64,000 bases of DNA from Asticcacaulis excentricus (GTDB lineage Bacteria; Pseudomonadota; Alphaproteobacteria; Caulobacterales; Caulobacteraceae), in assembly GCF_003966695.1 (NCBI RefSeq), contig NZ_AP018827.1, positions 1-64,000 on the forward strand, written 5' to 3'. Below are positions 27,099 to 36,022 of this stretch, piece after piece (positions within the stretch are counted from its first letter, which is position 1; each line of letters starts with the position of its first letter). The notes below the pieces were generated by a model. It made no database searches. It saw only the letters and a list, made by a program, of their open reading frames with translations, and had not been told where the DNA came from. A program made the position numbers and the translations under genes.

Positions 27099-28772
27099 TT
27101 AGTGATCTACGGCCTCCGAAGCCCCAAGCCCCGTCTGTGAACGGACGAACTGGGCAAAGAACTTCTCGCGCTCGGCCTTGGCCTTGGCGGAGGTGTCCGT
27201 CACCGAGAACAGCCAGATACCCACAAAGGCGGCGATCATGGCGAACAGGGCCGGATATTTGTACGGGAAGATGGCGGCTTGATGGTGCAGCACATCTACC
27301 CACACGGTCGGGCTCAGGACGGTGAGCGTCAGGGCCGTGATCAGGCCCATGGCGCCGCCGATGACGGCCCCGCGCGTCGTCAGCTTTGACCAGTACATGC
27401 TGAGGAACAGGATGGGGAAGTTGGTCGCCGCCGCCACCGAGAAGGCCAGCCCCACCATGAAGGCGATGTTCTGCTTTTCAAACACGATGCCGAGCACGAT
27501 GGCTACGATACCGAGCACGATGACCGCGCCTTTCGAGACCGCCATCTGCGCCTTTTCATTGACGTTACCGCCGCGCAGGACATGGGTATAGAGGTCGAGC
27601 GCCACGGCGGAGGCCCCCGCCAAGGCCAGACCGGCCACGACGGCCAGAATGGTGGCAAAGGCGACGGCCGAGATGAAGCCGAGGAAGAAGTCGCCGCCCA
27701 CGGCCTTGGCGAGGTGCACCGCCGCCATGTTCGACCCGCCCAGAAGCTCACCCGCCGCGTCCTTGAAGGCCGGGTTGGTGCCGACCAGCAGGATGGCTCC
27801 GAAACCGATGACGAAGGTCAGGATGTAGAAATAGCCGATGAAACCCGTGGCGTAGAAGACCGACTTGCGCGCTTCCTTCGCGTCGCTGACGGTGAAGAAG
27901 CGCATCAGGATGTGCGGCAGACCGGCGGTGCCGAACATCAGGGCCAGACCCAGCGAAATGGCCGAGATCGGGTCGCTGATCAACACGCCGGGGGCCATGA
28001 TGGCATCGCCCTTGGGGTGCACCTCGACGGCCTTTTCAAACAGGGCGGAAAAGTCGAAATTGACGGACTTCAGCACCATGACGGCCATGAAGGTGGCGCC
28101 CGACAACAGCAGGACGGCCTTGATGATCTGCACCCAGGTGGTGGCCAGCATCCCGCCGAACAGCACGTACAGCACCATCAGCACGCCCACCAGCACCACG
28201 GCGATCAGGTAGTCGAGCCCAAACAGAAGCTGGATCAGCTTACCGGCACCGACCATCTGCGCGATCAGGTAGAAGGCCACAACCGTCAGCGAGGACAGGG
28301 CCGACAGGAAGCGGATCGGCTTTTGCCCCAGACGGTAGGAGGCCACGTCCGAGAAGGTGAACTTGCCCAGATTGCGCAGCCGTTCGGCCATCAGGAACAG
28401 GATGATGGGCCAGCCGACGAGGAAGCCGATCGAATAGATCAGGCCGTCAAAGCCGGAGGTAAAGACCTGCGCCGAAATGCCCAGAAACGAGGCGGCCGAC
28501 ATGTAGTCACCCGCAATGGCCAGCCCGTTCTGAAACCCGGTGATCTTGCCGCCGGCGGTGTAATAGTCCTTGGTCGAGGCCGAGCGCGCCGAAGCCCATT
28601 TGGTTATGCCCAGCGTCAGGACGATGAAGGCGAGGAACATGGCGATGGCGATGAAGTTGGTGCCTTGTTTCTGCACCTCACCATTGATGGAATCGGCCAG
28701 CACCATGGCCGGGACCGCGCTGATTAGAGCCGCTCCGAACAGGGCGCGCCAACTGAATGAGAAGCCCTTCAT
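27099..28772 (-). CDS. actP: Cation/acetate symporter ActP
   Basis: 557 aa, sodium:solute symporter family. It has the ActP-like N-terminus (signal-like helix, then [21 protein letters not shown]), [30 protein letters not shown] (first helices and the Na-binding loop), [20 protein letters not shown], and about 13-14 hydrophobic segments. It imports acetate and related short-chain acids across the inner membrane. It overlaps the preceding DUF485 gene by 4 bp. An acetyl-CoA synthetase that would activate the imported acetate lies elsewhere in the window (44.8 kb). Confidence 0.94.
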   Translation of the reverse strand: MKGFSFSWRALFGAALISAVPAMVLADSINGEVQKQGTNFIAIAMFLAFIVLTLGITKWASARSASTKDYYTAGGKITGFQNGLAIAGDYMSAASFLGISAQVFTSGFDGLIYSIGFLVGWPIILFLMAERLRNLGKFTFSDVASYRLGQKPIRFLSALSSLTVVAFYLIAQMVGAGKLIQLLFGLDYLIAVVLVGVLMVLYVLFGGMLATTWVQIIKAVLLLSGATFMAVMVLKSVNFDFSALFEKAVEVHPKGDAIMAPGVLISDPISAISLGLALMFGTAGLPHILMRFFTVSDAKEARKSVFYATGFIGYFYILTFVIGFGAILLVGTNPAFKDAAGELLGGSNMAAVHLAKAVGGDFFLGFISAVAFATILAVVAGLALAGASAVALDLYTHVLRGGNVNEKAQMAVSKGAVIVLGIVAIVLGIVFEKQNIAFMVGLAFSVAAATNFPILFLSMYWSKLTTRGAVIGGAMGLITALTLTVLSPTVWVDVLHHQAAIFPYKYPALFAMIAAFVGIWLFSVTDTSAKAKAEREKFFAQFVRSQTGLGASEAVDH

Positions 28773-29083
28773 TGCCCGGCCTCCTCAAGGATTTGGCGCA
28801 CTTCGCGGTCAAATTCGCCATTGGCGCGCTGCACATAGATGCCGGTGAGGATGAAGCACAGTAGGATCAGGCCGATGCCGCCCGGAATACCCCAGGTGAG
28901 GACCGCATCCGGCTGGATGCGCGTACCCAAAAGCTTCGGGTCAAAGGCGATCAGGCAGACAAAGCCGTAATAGGCCAGCAGCATCAGGGCCGACAGCGTC
29001 CAGGCAAAACGCCCGCGCTTTTTGACCAGCGCCTGAAATTTGGGGTTGTCGTAGATACGACGATAGACCTCGTCGGAACTCAT
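28769..29083 (-). CDS. DUF485 membrane protein, ActP partner (YjcH-like)
   Basis: 104 aa. It carries the family opening [22 protein letters not shown] and two transmembrane helices (about 31-51 and 63-85). Members are almost always encoded immediately upstream of actP, as here with a 4-bp overlap, and probably assist the symporter in the inner membrane. The C-terminus is charged and cytoplasmic ([10 protein letters not shown]). Confidence 0.9.
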   Translation of the reverse strand: MSSDEVYRRIYDNPKFQALVKKRGRFAWTLSALMLLAYYGFVCLIAFDPKLLGTRIQPDAVLTWGIPGGIGLILLCFILTGIYVQRANGEFDREVRQILEEAGQ

Positions 29084-29213
29084 TTCGGGTTGTCCTTCCT
29101 GTTGTTTTGGCCTGTTTTTTTGGCCTCTTTTTGACCTTCAGCCGCTGCTTCGTCTTCCTTATGGCGCGGAAGATCAGAGGGAGAGGGTAAAACAGCCCCG
29201 CCCCGGCGGCTAT

Positions 29214-29226
29214 TCGACTTTAGTCG
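29214..29226. promoter_or_regulatory. Palindromic motif TCGACTTTAGTCG upstream of the DUF485-actP operon
   Basis: About 130 bp upstream of the DUF485-actP operon and 95 bp upstream of a divergent cyclophilin-like gene. It is identical over 13 bases to the palindrome at 2884-2896. Probably a regulator binding site; the 236-bp gap holds nothing else recognised. Confidence 0.4.
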
Positions 29227-29319
29227 TCGCAAAATGCAACAGCCAATCGCGTGATTTTTCCACTTGCGGTCAGCCGGGGGCGGGATAAGGTTTCTGCTGT
29301 TATTAAAGGGGACGCACGC

Positions 29320-30207
29320 ATGACCATCCGCACACTGAGCTTGGCACTGTTTCTTGCCGCGGTAGCTTCGCAGGCTCTGGCGCAGAATAAGCCCGTCACG
29401 CCCACCTCGGTGCTGGAGTCCGCGCCCGCAACAGTGTGGAAAGATATACCGGCCGAAGACCTGATGGTCATGACTTTAGCCGATGGGTCGAAGGTGGTGG
29501 TGCAACTGGCTAATGCCTTTTCGCCGCAGCACGTGGCCAATGTCCGTGCCTTCGTCCGCGCCCGGTGGTGGGATGGCGCGGCCATTATCCGCTCTCAGGA
29601 CAATTATGTCAGCCAATGGGGCTGGCCAGACGAGCCGGAACCGAAATACCCGGAGGCCGTAAAGGCCGAGCCGCCCGCTGAGTATGAACAGCCCCTGTCC
29701 AAAGGCTTCCGCCCGCTCCCCTATCGTGACGCCTATGCGGCTCAGGTCGGGCACGTGGACGGCTGGCCCGTCGCGACGGACGGTCAGGCGCAGTGGCTGC
29801 CGCATTGCTACGGCATGGTCGGTGTGGCGCGCGGCCTCAATCCGGATACGGGGTCTTCGTCGCAGCTTTACGCCATTATCGGGCACGCGCCGCGCCATCT
29901 CGACCGCAATCTGGCTATGGCCGGGCGCGTCGTGTCGGGCATGGACGCCCTGAGTGCCCGTCCGCGCGGCACAGAGGCGCTCGGCTTCTACAAGACCGAG
30001 GCGGAGCGCACAAAGATCGTGTCCGTGCGTATCGCCGCTGATCTTCCGTCCACGGAGCGTCCGTCTTTTCAGTATCTCGATACGCAAAGCCCGACCTTTG
30101 CCGCCTGGGTAAAGGCCCGCGCCAACCGCAAGGACGATTTCTTCGCAGTGTCGGCCGGAGCGGTGGATATTTGCAACGCTTTGCCGCCGATCCGTCAAAA
30201 ACCGTAA
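29320..30207 (+). CDS. Exported cyclophilin-type peptidyl-prolyl isomerase-like protein
   Basis: 295 aa with a signal peptide (MTIRTLSLALFLAAVASQALAQ). Cyclophilin features: DLMVMTLADGSKVVVQLANAFSPQHVANVRAFVRARWWDGAAIIRSQDNYVSQWG corresponds to the first strands with the RVxxxFMxQ-like position. Later, GMVGVARG and SSSQLYAIIG stand for the GxxSMAN and GSQFFI motifs. Several catalytic-pocket residues differ from canonical cyclophilins, so isomerase activity is not certain. Periplasmic. ATG 29320 has AAAGGGG upstream. Confidence 0.78.
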   Translation: MTIRTLSLALFLAAVASQALAQNKPVTPTSVLESAPATVWKDIPAEDLMVMTLADGSKVVVQLANAFSPQHVANVRAFVRARWWDGAAIIRSQDNYVSQWGWPDEPEPKYPEAVKAEPPAEYEQPLSKGFRPLPYRDAYAAQVGHVDGWPVATDGQAQWLPHCYGMVGVARGLNPDTGSSSQLYAIIGHAPRHLDRNLAMAGRVVSGMDALSARPRGTEALGFYKTEAERTKIVSVRIAADLPSTERPSFQYLDTQSPTFAAWVKARANRKDDFFAVSAGAVDICNALPPIRQKP

Positions 30208-30267
30208 AAAAGGGCTTTTGCGAAGCTCCCGCCCGTGCCAACACTAAAAAGGTTAACGGGTGGGTAG

Positions 30268-31086
30268 ATGGGTCTGTTCCGGAAAATTATTGGCGCGGTG
30301 TTGAGCCTGATGCTGCTGGTCAGCCAGCTCTATGTGCTGGGCGGCACGCTGGATCAGCGTCAGCGCGCTGAGCGCCTGTCGCGGGAACTGGCGCGGCTGG
30401 AGCCGGAGGTGGGGCAGTCGAAGGACTTTGTCGCCCTGATGCAGACGCGCGACACGCCGGCCGTGCGCGCGCAGATCAACAGCGACTACATCGACGCCAA
30501 TTTCGAGCTGATCATGGAGCGCGTCTATCTGTACCTGCCGCAGGAAGCGCCGCGCAATATCCAGCCCGTCGGCTATATGGTGCGCGACCTGAGCGGCAAG
30601 CGCTTCGTGTTTGTGGCGCTGGAATACGAATTTTCCGACCGCTGGATCATCGCCACCGTGACGGTCGAACCGGGCTCCGCGAAGCAGGCGGTGGCGGGGT
30701 TCAATATGAATACCTACCGCGCGTCGCTGTTTGAGCGCACGGCCTTCCGCCTGAGCGGGCAGAGCATCGAACACTATGCGCTTCTGGGTCTGGCGGTCAT
30801 CAACCTAATCTTCTGCGCGGTGACCTTGTTTATCTGCATCGCCGCCCCGCGCGTGCGCTGGCGCTTTGTGTGGATCGGCCTGATCCTGCTGGGGGTGGGG
30901 CTGATGAGCTTCAACTGGCTGGAAGGGCGTATGGCGTTGAACCTGTTCACGGCCAACCTGCCGCCGTCGCGTTTCAGTCTGGGCCTCTATCAGCCGCTGA
31001 TCATCCTTCTGTCCATCCCGCTTGGGGCCCTCCTGTTCTGGATGAATTTCCGCAAGCTGACTCAGCCGGATACCAACCGCGTCTGA
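30268..31086 (+). CDS. Membrane protein of unknown function
   Basis: 272 aa, not assigned to a family. A short N-terminal membrane helix (residues 5-25) anchors a soluble segment of about 150 residues. This segment has a charged coiled-coil-like start (DQRQRAERLSRELARLEPEV) and contains VGYMVRDLSGKRFVFVALEYEF, suggesting a mixed alpha/beta periplasmic domain. Three C-terminal helices (about 168-190, 197-215, 238-257) follow. It resembles sensor-like or envelope-anchored proteins in layout only. 60 bp after the cyclophilin-like gene, convergent with the Hpt-like gene. Confidence 0.75.
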   Translation: MGLFRKIIGAVLSLMLLVSQLYVLGGTLDQRQRAERLSRELARLEPEVGQSKDFVALMQTRDTPAVRAQINSDYIDANFELIMERVYLYLPQEAPRNIQPVGYMVRDLSGKRFVFVALEYEFSDRWIIATVTVEPGSAKQAVAGFNMNTYRASLFERTAFRLSGQSIEHYALLGLAVINLIFCAVTLFICIAAPRVRWRFVWIGLILLGVGLMSFNWLEGRMALNLFTANLPPSRFSLGLYQPLIILLSIPLGALLFWMNFRKLTQPDTNRV

Positions 31087-31088
31087 CC

Positions 31089-31565
31089 TCAGAGCCTGAG
31101 AACGCGGTTGTGGAACGGCTGCACCTGAACCTCCAGCTCGTCCGCAAGCCTCTGGCCCTCCACGTGGCTTTCGTCCCTGATCTCGCAATCGACCAGCACG
31201 GTGATGGCCGCGGCGTGCGCCTCCAGTAGGGGCAGGGTCAGCGCCAGATCGCTGTTGGCCGTCAGCAAGAGGCAGGCCGAGGCGGCCACACGGCTGACCA
31301 GCGGATAGCCATAGGTCGTCCCCATGCCCTTGAGGTCGCCGTAGCGTCTCAGCAACTCCTGCCGGCTCGCCTCACCGGGCGTCTGACAGGCGGCCTTAAC
31401 GGCCCTGTTCAGACGGATGATGTCGTCGGACAACCAGCCCTTGAACTGCGCAGACAGGGTGTGCAGAGCCCCTTCCACCCGCGCAAGCATGGCCGCGTTC
31501 GAAAGCGCGTCGCCCAGCTTGGCGTGCAGATCATTGGGAACTTCCAGAATAAGTGCCGTTTTCAT
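31089..31565 (-). CDS. Hpt-like helical protein lacking the phospho-acceptor histidine
   Basis: 158 aa, all-helical by inspection. Residues 73-98 (RRYGDLKGMGTTYGYPLVSR and onward) match the phosphotransfer-domain pattern H-D-x-K-G-x-G-x-x-F-G-Y-P-L seen in alphaproteobacterial Hpt proteins, but the histidine position is Gly76. If the fold is right it cannot accept phosphate there and would be a pseudo-Hpt, possibly binding a receiver domain or kinase. A perfect CtrA-type box lies 139 bp upstream, hinting at cell-cycle control. The assignment is by motif only. Confidence 0.55.
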   Translation of the reverse strand: MKTALILEVPNDLHAKLGDALSNAAMLARVEGALHTLSAQFKGWLSDDIIRLNRAVKAACQTPGEASRQELLRRYGDLKGMGTTYGYPLVSRVAASACLLLTANSDLALTLPLLEAHAAAITVLVDCEIRDESHVEGQRLADELEVQVQPFHNRVLRL

Positions 31566-31703
31566 ATGGGGGCACCGTCCGTCGGGTGGTGAGCTGGCGG
31601 GCTGACGGGACCTGTGCCCATAGCCGATGGCATAGCAAACATAGGGTTCGCTCCTCGTGGCTTGAGGGTAATGCGGGCACTACACATCCATAACGCGAAT
31701 ATC

Positions 31704-31719
31704 TTAAACCGTAATTAAC
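31704..31719 (-). promoter_or_regulatory. CtrA-box consensus TTAA-N7-TTAAC
   Basis: TTAA (31704-31707), seven bases, TTAAC (31715-31719): an exact match to the Caulobacter CtrA consensus. It is upstream of the minus-strand Hpt-like gene starting at 31565; no other gene is within range on the plus side before the TonB receptor 3' end. The DNA between box and gene contains no other feature I recognise. Confidence 0.6.
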
Positions 31720-31739
31720 GATACTGTACGGTTCCTCTA

Positions 31740-31773
31740 GATCATTATGATTTCTGGTAGAAACATAATGATC
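31740..31773. repeat. Intergenic hairpin A
   Basis: GATCATTATG and CATAATGATC form a perfect 10-bp stem extended inward by TTTCT/AGAAA. First of four palindromes in a row between the Hpt-like gene and the second TonB receptor. Confidence 0.75.
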
Positions 31774-31883
31774 CAGCTTTTGTTTAGCCCCTCGCCGGGC
31801 GGTGGCTTTGCCACCTTTGCCGCCGCCTCAATGGCGGCTTGAGCGAAATGATTCCACTAGAAATCAGTCCGCTCTAGTATCGT

Positions 31884-31936
31884 GAATTTGAAGTTCGCTT
31901 CATTTTGACATCGAGAGCCGGGCGAACTTCAATTTC
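31884..31936. repeat. Intergenic hairpin B
   Basis: GAATTTGAAGTTCGC (31884-31898) and GCGAACTTCAATTTC (31922-31936) pair with one mismatch around a 23-base loop. Sequence style is similar to hairpin C (GAAATTCGC/GCGAATTTC). Confidence 0.7.
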
Positions 31937-31964
31937 GAAAATGATAATAGATACAATAAGTTGC

Positions 31965-32037
31965 TAGTGTCCTGTTGAATCTGAAATTCGCCAGAGAGCG
32001 ATATCAAGCACATGCGAATTTCAGATTCAGGACACTA
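31965..32037. repeat. Intergenic hairpin C
   Basis: Outer arms TAGTGTCCT/AGGACACTA (9 bp) and inner arms GAATCTGAAATTCGC/GCGAATTTCAGATTC (15 bp), both perfect, with a 22-base loop: a 73-bp palindromic element. No reading frame. Confidence 0.8.
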
Positions 32038-32051
32038 GGCCCGGCCTGTGG

Positions 32052-32190
32052 TTAAGGCTTGTGCGCGCGCAGGGTTTCCCTGGGGGTTTCTCCGAACCGC
32101 GCCATATAGTCTTTCAGGACGCGGTGGCGGCTGGAATAACCGCACTCCGCCGGCAGCCCGGAGATGGTCCCGCGATAGGTCCCGGAGGTT
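32052..32190 (-). pseudogene. Remnant of an AraC-family regulator (C-terminal helix-turn-helix)
   Basis: On the minus strand a frame ending at TAA 32052-32054 reads ISGLPAECGYSSRHRVLKDY and then MARFGETPRETLRAHKP. This matches the second helix-turn-helix and tail of AraC-type regulators (x-A-x-x-C-G-Y-x-x-x-x-x-F-x-R-x-F-x-R-x-x-G-x-x-P). Only about 45 codons survive. Upstream, the palindrome at 32191-32236 and the end of the TonB receptor gene interrupt it, so no start exists. Confidence 0.6.
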
Positions 32191-32236
32191 AGAGCGATGT
32201 GCGGAAAACCGCTCACACTTTTCCGCACATCGCTCT
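32191..32236. repeat. Perfect 18-bp-stem palindrome overlapping receptor stop
   Basis: AGAGCGATGTGCGGAAAA and TTTTCCGCACATCGCTCT flank a 10-base loop. The right arm overlaps the TAG stop of the TonB receptor (32235-32237), so it also forms the 3' hairpin of that mRNA. It resembles the dispersed CGGAAAA/TTTTCCG palindromes common in alphaproteobacterial intergenic DNA (another at 57620). Confidence 0.85.
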
Positions 32237-35132
32237 AGAAGGACAGGGAGATACCCGCAAACACATAGCGGCCCAAGGCGTCATAGACCTGCGGGTAGGT
32301 GTTACCGTTCGTCCCGTCCGAATTGGGCAGGACGGGCGGGTCTTTGTCGAACACATTGTTGACACCTATGCGCAATGTCGTATTCGACTTCAGCGCATAG
32401 CTAGCATAGAGGTCGATATAGTTGTAGGCATCGATGCTTGAGGCGTAAGTGCCGCTCGTATCCGGGCCGTAGAAGTTATCAACCTTGCCGAAATAACGCC
32501 AGGTCACCGTAGCGTCCCAGTCCCACGGCGACTGCCACGTCGCTTTGGCGCGATGACGATATTTGGGGTTCGACCAGCCACACGAACTGTCGAAATAGCC
32601 CGCGCAATCATAGGGGTCCGACGTGTCGGTGGCCTGGGTGACCAGTTCCTCCAGCACCGTGCCCATATAGCTGAGTTGCAGGCGGCCCAGCGGCAGCTTA
32701 CGGCTGTAATTGGCTTCGATATCAAAGCCTGACGTCTTATAGGAACCGGTATTGTAGAGCGTGTCTTCGATATAGCCCTCTTCACTGAGCCACAGAGAGC
32801 CCGTACCTGAGGCACGGTGGACCTTGGAGCAGTAGAAGCTGTTGCCCGTCGTGGCGCACTGATCGAGGATATATTGCGCACCGATGCTGCTGATCTTGTC
32901 TTCGATCTTGATGTTGAAATAATCAACCGTCAAATTGAACCCCTTAAGGAAGTCGGGGGTATAGACAAAGCCGAAGGTGTAGGTGTCACCGGTTTCCGGC
33001 TTGAGATCAACATTCCCGCCGCCCAGACGGTTATACTGGCCCGCCGTGCTCGACAGAACGTTATTATACTGAGCCGCCGTTACACCTGTGCGCGCACACT
33101 GCGCCGCTGTGTAGGTCGGCGTTTCGGTCGAGGGGTCGTCAACGCCGCAACCATCATTCCCGTCAAACAGGCCGACGGAGTTGGCGCTGTAGAGTTCCGT
33201 AACGCTCGGCGCACGCACAGCGCGGTTATAGCCGCCGCGGAAGCGGAGACCTTCCACCGGAGCATAAGAGACCATCACCTTGTAGCTGTCGTTCTTGCCA
33301 AAAGACGAGTAGTCCGAAATACGGTAGCCCAGTTCAAGGGACAGATCCTTGATCAGGGTCTTGTCCTGAGCGACCGGAACGAGCATTTCCGTAAAGACTT
33401 CCTTCACATCATAGGAACCCGATACAGGCGTGGTCTTGCCGCCTGAACCGGCTAGAAGACCATTGCGCAGGTTATCGTCGGCATCAAAATCGAGCCATTG
33501 ACGACGGTATTCCAGCCCGACCGAGGTTTTAACCCCTTCGCCAGCCCAGGGCAGCTTCACCCCATAGGCTCCCAGATCGCCAGAGGTATTCAGCGAAACG
33601 ATCTGTTCGCCAGTCCCGCCCCACTGGACGCCCTGCGCCGAAATATATTTCAGCGCTGCCGAAGACACGCCGCCTATCGACCAGATATTGTAGGGGACGC
33701 AGTTCTTGTCTGTACCATCGAGATAGGACTGACACACGGCGTTTCCAGTGGACGGGTCGGTGACAACCAGAAGGGCTTTTTGTGCGCGTTCCAGGCTGAC
33801 TTCATTTTTGGTGACCTGTTTGTAGTTGGTCGAACCGTATTGCATGTTCAGACTGAAGTCCCAGACTTCATTGATCTGCCCGGTCAGTTCGCCGCGCAGA
33901 CGGTAAGAGGTGTGGTTCATTTCATACTGACGTCCACCGGCTTCGACATTGCGGCGACCGATAGCGACTGTCGTCGTGTCGCCATTGGCGATCATCGAAC
34001 TGCTGCAGTAAAAAGCCGTCTTCTGCGCGGCAGTCATCAGCGGGTTATTACAGTTGATGCTCATTTCCGACAGGAAGATACCCGACGGTGCGATCTGGCC
34101 CGTCGATGTGTCGTCTGTCAGCATGACTTCGGACTTGAAATGCAGGGTGTCGGAGAAGTCGTAGGTGATGAAGCCACCCAGCGAGTATTTCTCATCAGGA
34201 CGCTGGTAATAGTTTAGCGGGCCGTAATTATAGGCACCGGTGGCCGCACTATAGCTTGCCAGGCGATTGGCTGACGTGTCGATCGTATAGCTCTTCGCAT
34301 AGTCCGAGGTGAAGAAACGGCCCGGATAGCTGGTCGAGGACCCGCCGCAGGTTGTAAAGGACGACAGGGTACAAGCCGAATAGTCCCGTTCTGACTGCAA
34401 CAGGGCCTGAACCGTGCGGTAGGAGGCATAAACCGTGGCATTGCCCTTGCCGCTCTCGCTATTGACGCCGGCGACCAAGGTGACGTCTGTCGCCTTGCCG
34501 TCCACAACATTGCTTTCTGGCAAGGCGAAACCGCGATTGGACACGACCGAAGCGTATTGGCTGTCGTTGTTGTGCTGATAGAAGCTGGTATTGAGGTCGA
34601 GGCGCACCCCTTCAAACTTCTTCTTCATCACGAAGTTCACGACGCCGGCCATGGCGTCAGAACCGTAAACGGCGGAGGCCCCACCCGTCAGAATATCAAC
34701 GCGCTCGATCAGCGCGGCGGGAATTTGATTGAGGTCGGCGGCGGGCTGTACGGGGCTGCCCGGTGCCATACGGCTGCCATTCAACAGCACCAGCGTGCGT
34801 GCCGTACCCAGACCGCGAAGGTTCACCGTCGCGGTACCCGACGCACCGTTTGACTGCATCGCGCCGTCGGCCGCGAAGACTGAAGGCAGGGTGTTGACCA
34901 TATCCTCGACGCGGGTCGCACCCGACGCCTTGATGTCGGCCGCGCTGATCGTGGTGATCGGACTGGAGGATTGCAGGTTCGGCTTTTTGATGCGCGAGCC
35001 GGTGACCACAACCTCCACTGCACCTTCTTCGCCTGCGGTTTGCGCCATTGCTGCGGACGCAATGCTCATTCCCGACAGTCCCCCGACAGCCGTGGATAAA
35101 AGCAAAAACGCCTTTATGTCATTCTTTCGCAC
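32235..35132 (-). CDS. TonB-dependent outer-membrane receptor
   Basis: About 965 aa. The signal segment is VRKNDIKAFLLLSTAVGG ... AAMAQ. A TonB-box-like VEVVVTGSRIKKPN comes next, then a plug domain with ASGATRVEDMVNTLPSV, NLRGLGTARTLVLLNGSRM and ILTGGASAVYGSDAMAGVVN, and a barrel ending in GISLSF (terminal Phe). This VTGSRI class is abundant in Caulobacterales; the substrate is unknown. The GTG start at 35132 is preferred because TTGGAGAA lies upstream and the signal peptide begins there; an upstream ATG at 35192 would add 20 hydrophilic residues. The adjacent AraC-type remnant may be its former regulator, but that is speculation. Confidence 0.9.
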   Translation of the reverse strand: MRKNDIKAFLLLSTAVGGLSGMSIASAAMAQTAGEEGAVEVVVTGSRIKKPNLQSSSPITTISAADIKASGATRVEDMVNTLPSVFAADGAMQSNGASGTATVNLRGLGTARTLVLLNGSRMAPGSPVQPAADLNQIPAALIERVDILTGGASAVYGSDAMAGVVNFVMKKKFEGVRLDLNTSFYQHNNDSQYASVVSNRGFALPESNVVDGKATDVTLVAGVNSESGKGNATVYASYRTVQALLQSERDYSACTLSSFTTCGGSSTSYPGRFFTSDYAKSYTIDTSANRLASYSAATGAYNYGPLNYYQRPDEKYSLGGFITYDFSDTLHFKSEVMLTDDTSTGQIAPSGIFLSEMSINCNNPLMTAAQKTAFYCSSSMIANGDTTTVAIGRRNVEAGGRQYEMNHTSYRLRGELTGQINEVWDFSLNMQYGSTNYKQVTKNEVSLERAQKALLVVTDPSTGNAVCQSYLDGTDKNCVPYNIWSIGGVSSAALKYISAQGVQWGGTGEQIVSLNTSGDLGAYGVKLPWAGEGVKTSVGLEYRRQWLDFDADDNLRNGLLAGSGGKTTPVSGSYDVKEVFTEMLVPVAQDKTLIKDLSLELGYRISDYSSFGKNDSYKVMVSYAPVEGLRFRGGYNRAVRAPSVTELYSANSVGLFDGNDGCGVDDPSTETPTYTAAQCARTGVTAAQYNNVLSSTAGQYNRLGGGNVDLKPETGDTYTFGFVYTPDFLKGFNLTVDYFNIKIEDKISSIGAQYILDQCATTGNSFYCSKVHRASGTGSLWLSEEGYIEDTLYNTGSYKTSGFDIEANYSRKLPLGRLQLSYMGTVLEELVTQATDTSDPYDCAGYFDSSCGWSNPKYRHRAKATWQSPWDWDATVTWRYFGKVDNFYGPDTSGTYASSIDAYNYIDLYASYALKSNTTLRIGVNNVFDKDPPVLPNSDGTNGNTYPQVYDALGRYVFAGISLSF

Positions 35133-35685
35133 AAAAGTTCTCCAATGTTTATGTATGTGTTTCGACCTGCGACCGGAATTCGCAGAGGTCATGCAGATGA
35201 CACATATAATTCATCGGGTCGTCAACTTTGGAACTAGTTATATACGATTACATTTCAAAACAAGTGTCTATAAAATCACACGTATTATTCATTGTAAATT
35301 GTTTCACATTTTAATTATTTCAAAACTGTATTTATATTTATGCATTGCAACAATTCTTCCGATTTGATGATTTCGGCATATCGTATAATAACTTCCATAA
35401 GGCTCATTCCCCACCCCGCCTCTTTAAACGGGCCTTGAAAATGCCGAAAAGCCTCGCATTCAACGCGAGACGCTCTGCGTAAAATCTTGAAATAATACCC
35501 AAGGTTGTGGTCGTCGCGGGTTCAGTATAGAATAAATTTTCACCTGTAATTTGTGTCTTTTGAAACCATATGCCGGGAACGGTGTTGTGACGTAGGCACG
35601 TGACATGCCCCCCAAAAATCGAGGCCATTTAAAACTGGAATTTTCCAATTAAGATCCCGGTTGCGGGATGAGGAGAATTTCATGA
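35133..35685. other. AT-rich non-coding stretch with decayed mobile DNA
   Basis: About 550 bp, strongly AT-rich near 35200-35400, where the receptor promoter must lie. The rest continues from the truncated integrase gene but shows no recognisable catalytic half in any frame. Short open frames at 35404-35660 have no family resemblance and unusual codon use, so I leave them uncalled. Confidence 0.6.
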
Positions 35686-35866
35686 AGTGCTTTTTCTCAA
35701 TGCGTTTGGTCTGGCCTGTCTCATCGCGACCGTCGTAGCGGTATTTAAACCTCCAAAGCATGCCGCCTGATGGCTGAACGAGGAGGAACAGTCCTTTCTC
35801 ATCAGTCAGCTTGTAAGGCTTGGCAGCAGGCTTCGCATTCCTAAGCTGGGTAACGACTAGAGACAT
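35686..35866 (-). pseudogene. Phage-type tyrosine integrase, N-terminal fragment
   Basis: The first 60 or so codons read LRNAKPAAKPYKLTDEKGLF and LLVQPSGGMLWRFKYRY, the DUF4102 arm-binding domain that opens P4-type integrases. After about residue 60 the similarity stops and the frame closes; the core-binding domain and catalytic R-H-R-Y part are gone. It lies 157 bp from the 3' end of tRNA-Thr and points the same way, the classic arrangement of an element integrated into a tRNA gene. Confidence 0.75.
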
Positions 35867-35870
35867 TTTT

Positions 35871-35919
35871 GGGGGCCACGCATTTTAGCTGTTTCCAAGT
35901 GGCCCCCAATGTGGCCCCC
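35871..35919. repeat. Three GTGGCCCCC repeats between integrase remnant and tRNA-Thr
   Basis: GGGGGCCAC at 35871-35879 and GTGGCCCCC at 35899-35907 and 35911-35919: two direct copies 12 bp apart and one inverted. Their position beside the integrase start suggests integrase arm-type sites or an autoregulatory operator of the lost element. Confidence 0.45.
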
Positions 35920-36022
35920 AAATTGGTCCGACTAGGGACGGACGGGGGCGGCCAACTAGCATTTAAAGTATCAGTTTTTCTTGGATTTTTCAACCTTGAG
36001 CGGATTTTGCTGGACAAGGTAG

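Noticed and set aside
35404-35628. 74-codon minus-strand frame in the AT-rich region near the integrase stub
   Set aside because: No resemblance to the integrase C-terminal half or any family, and no ribosome site; treated as non-coding remnant.
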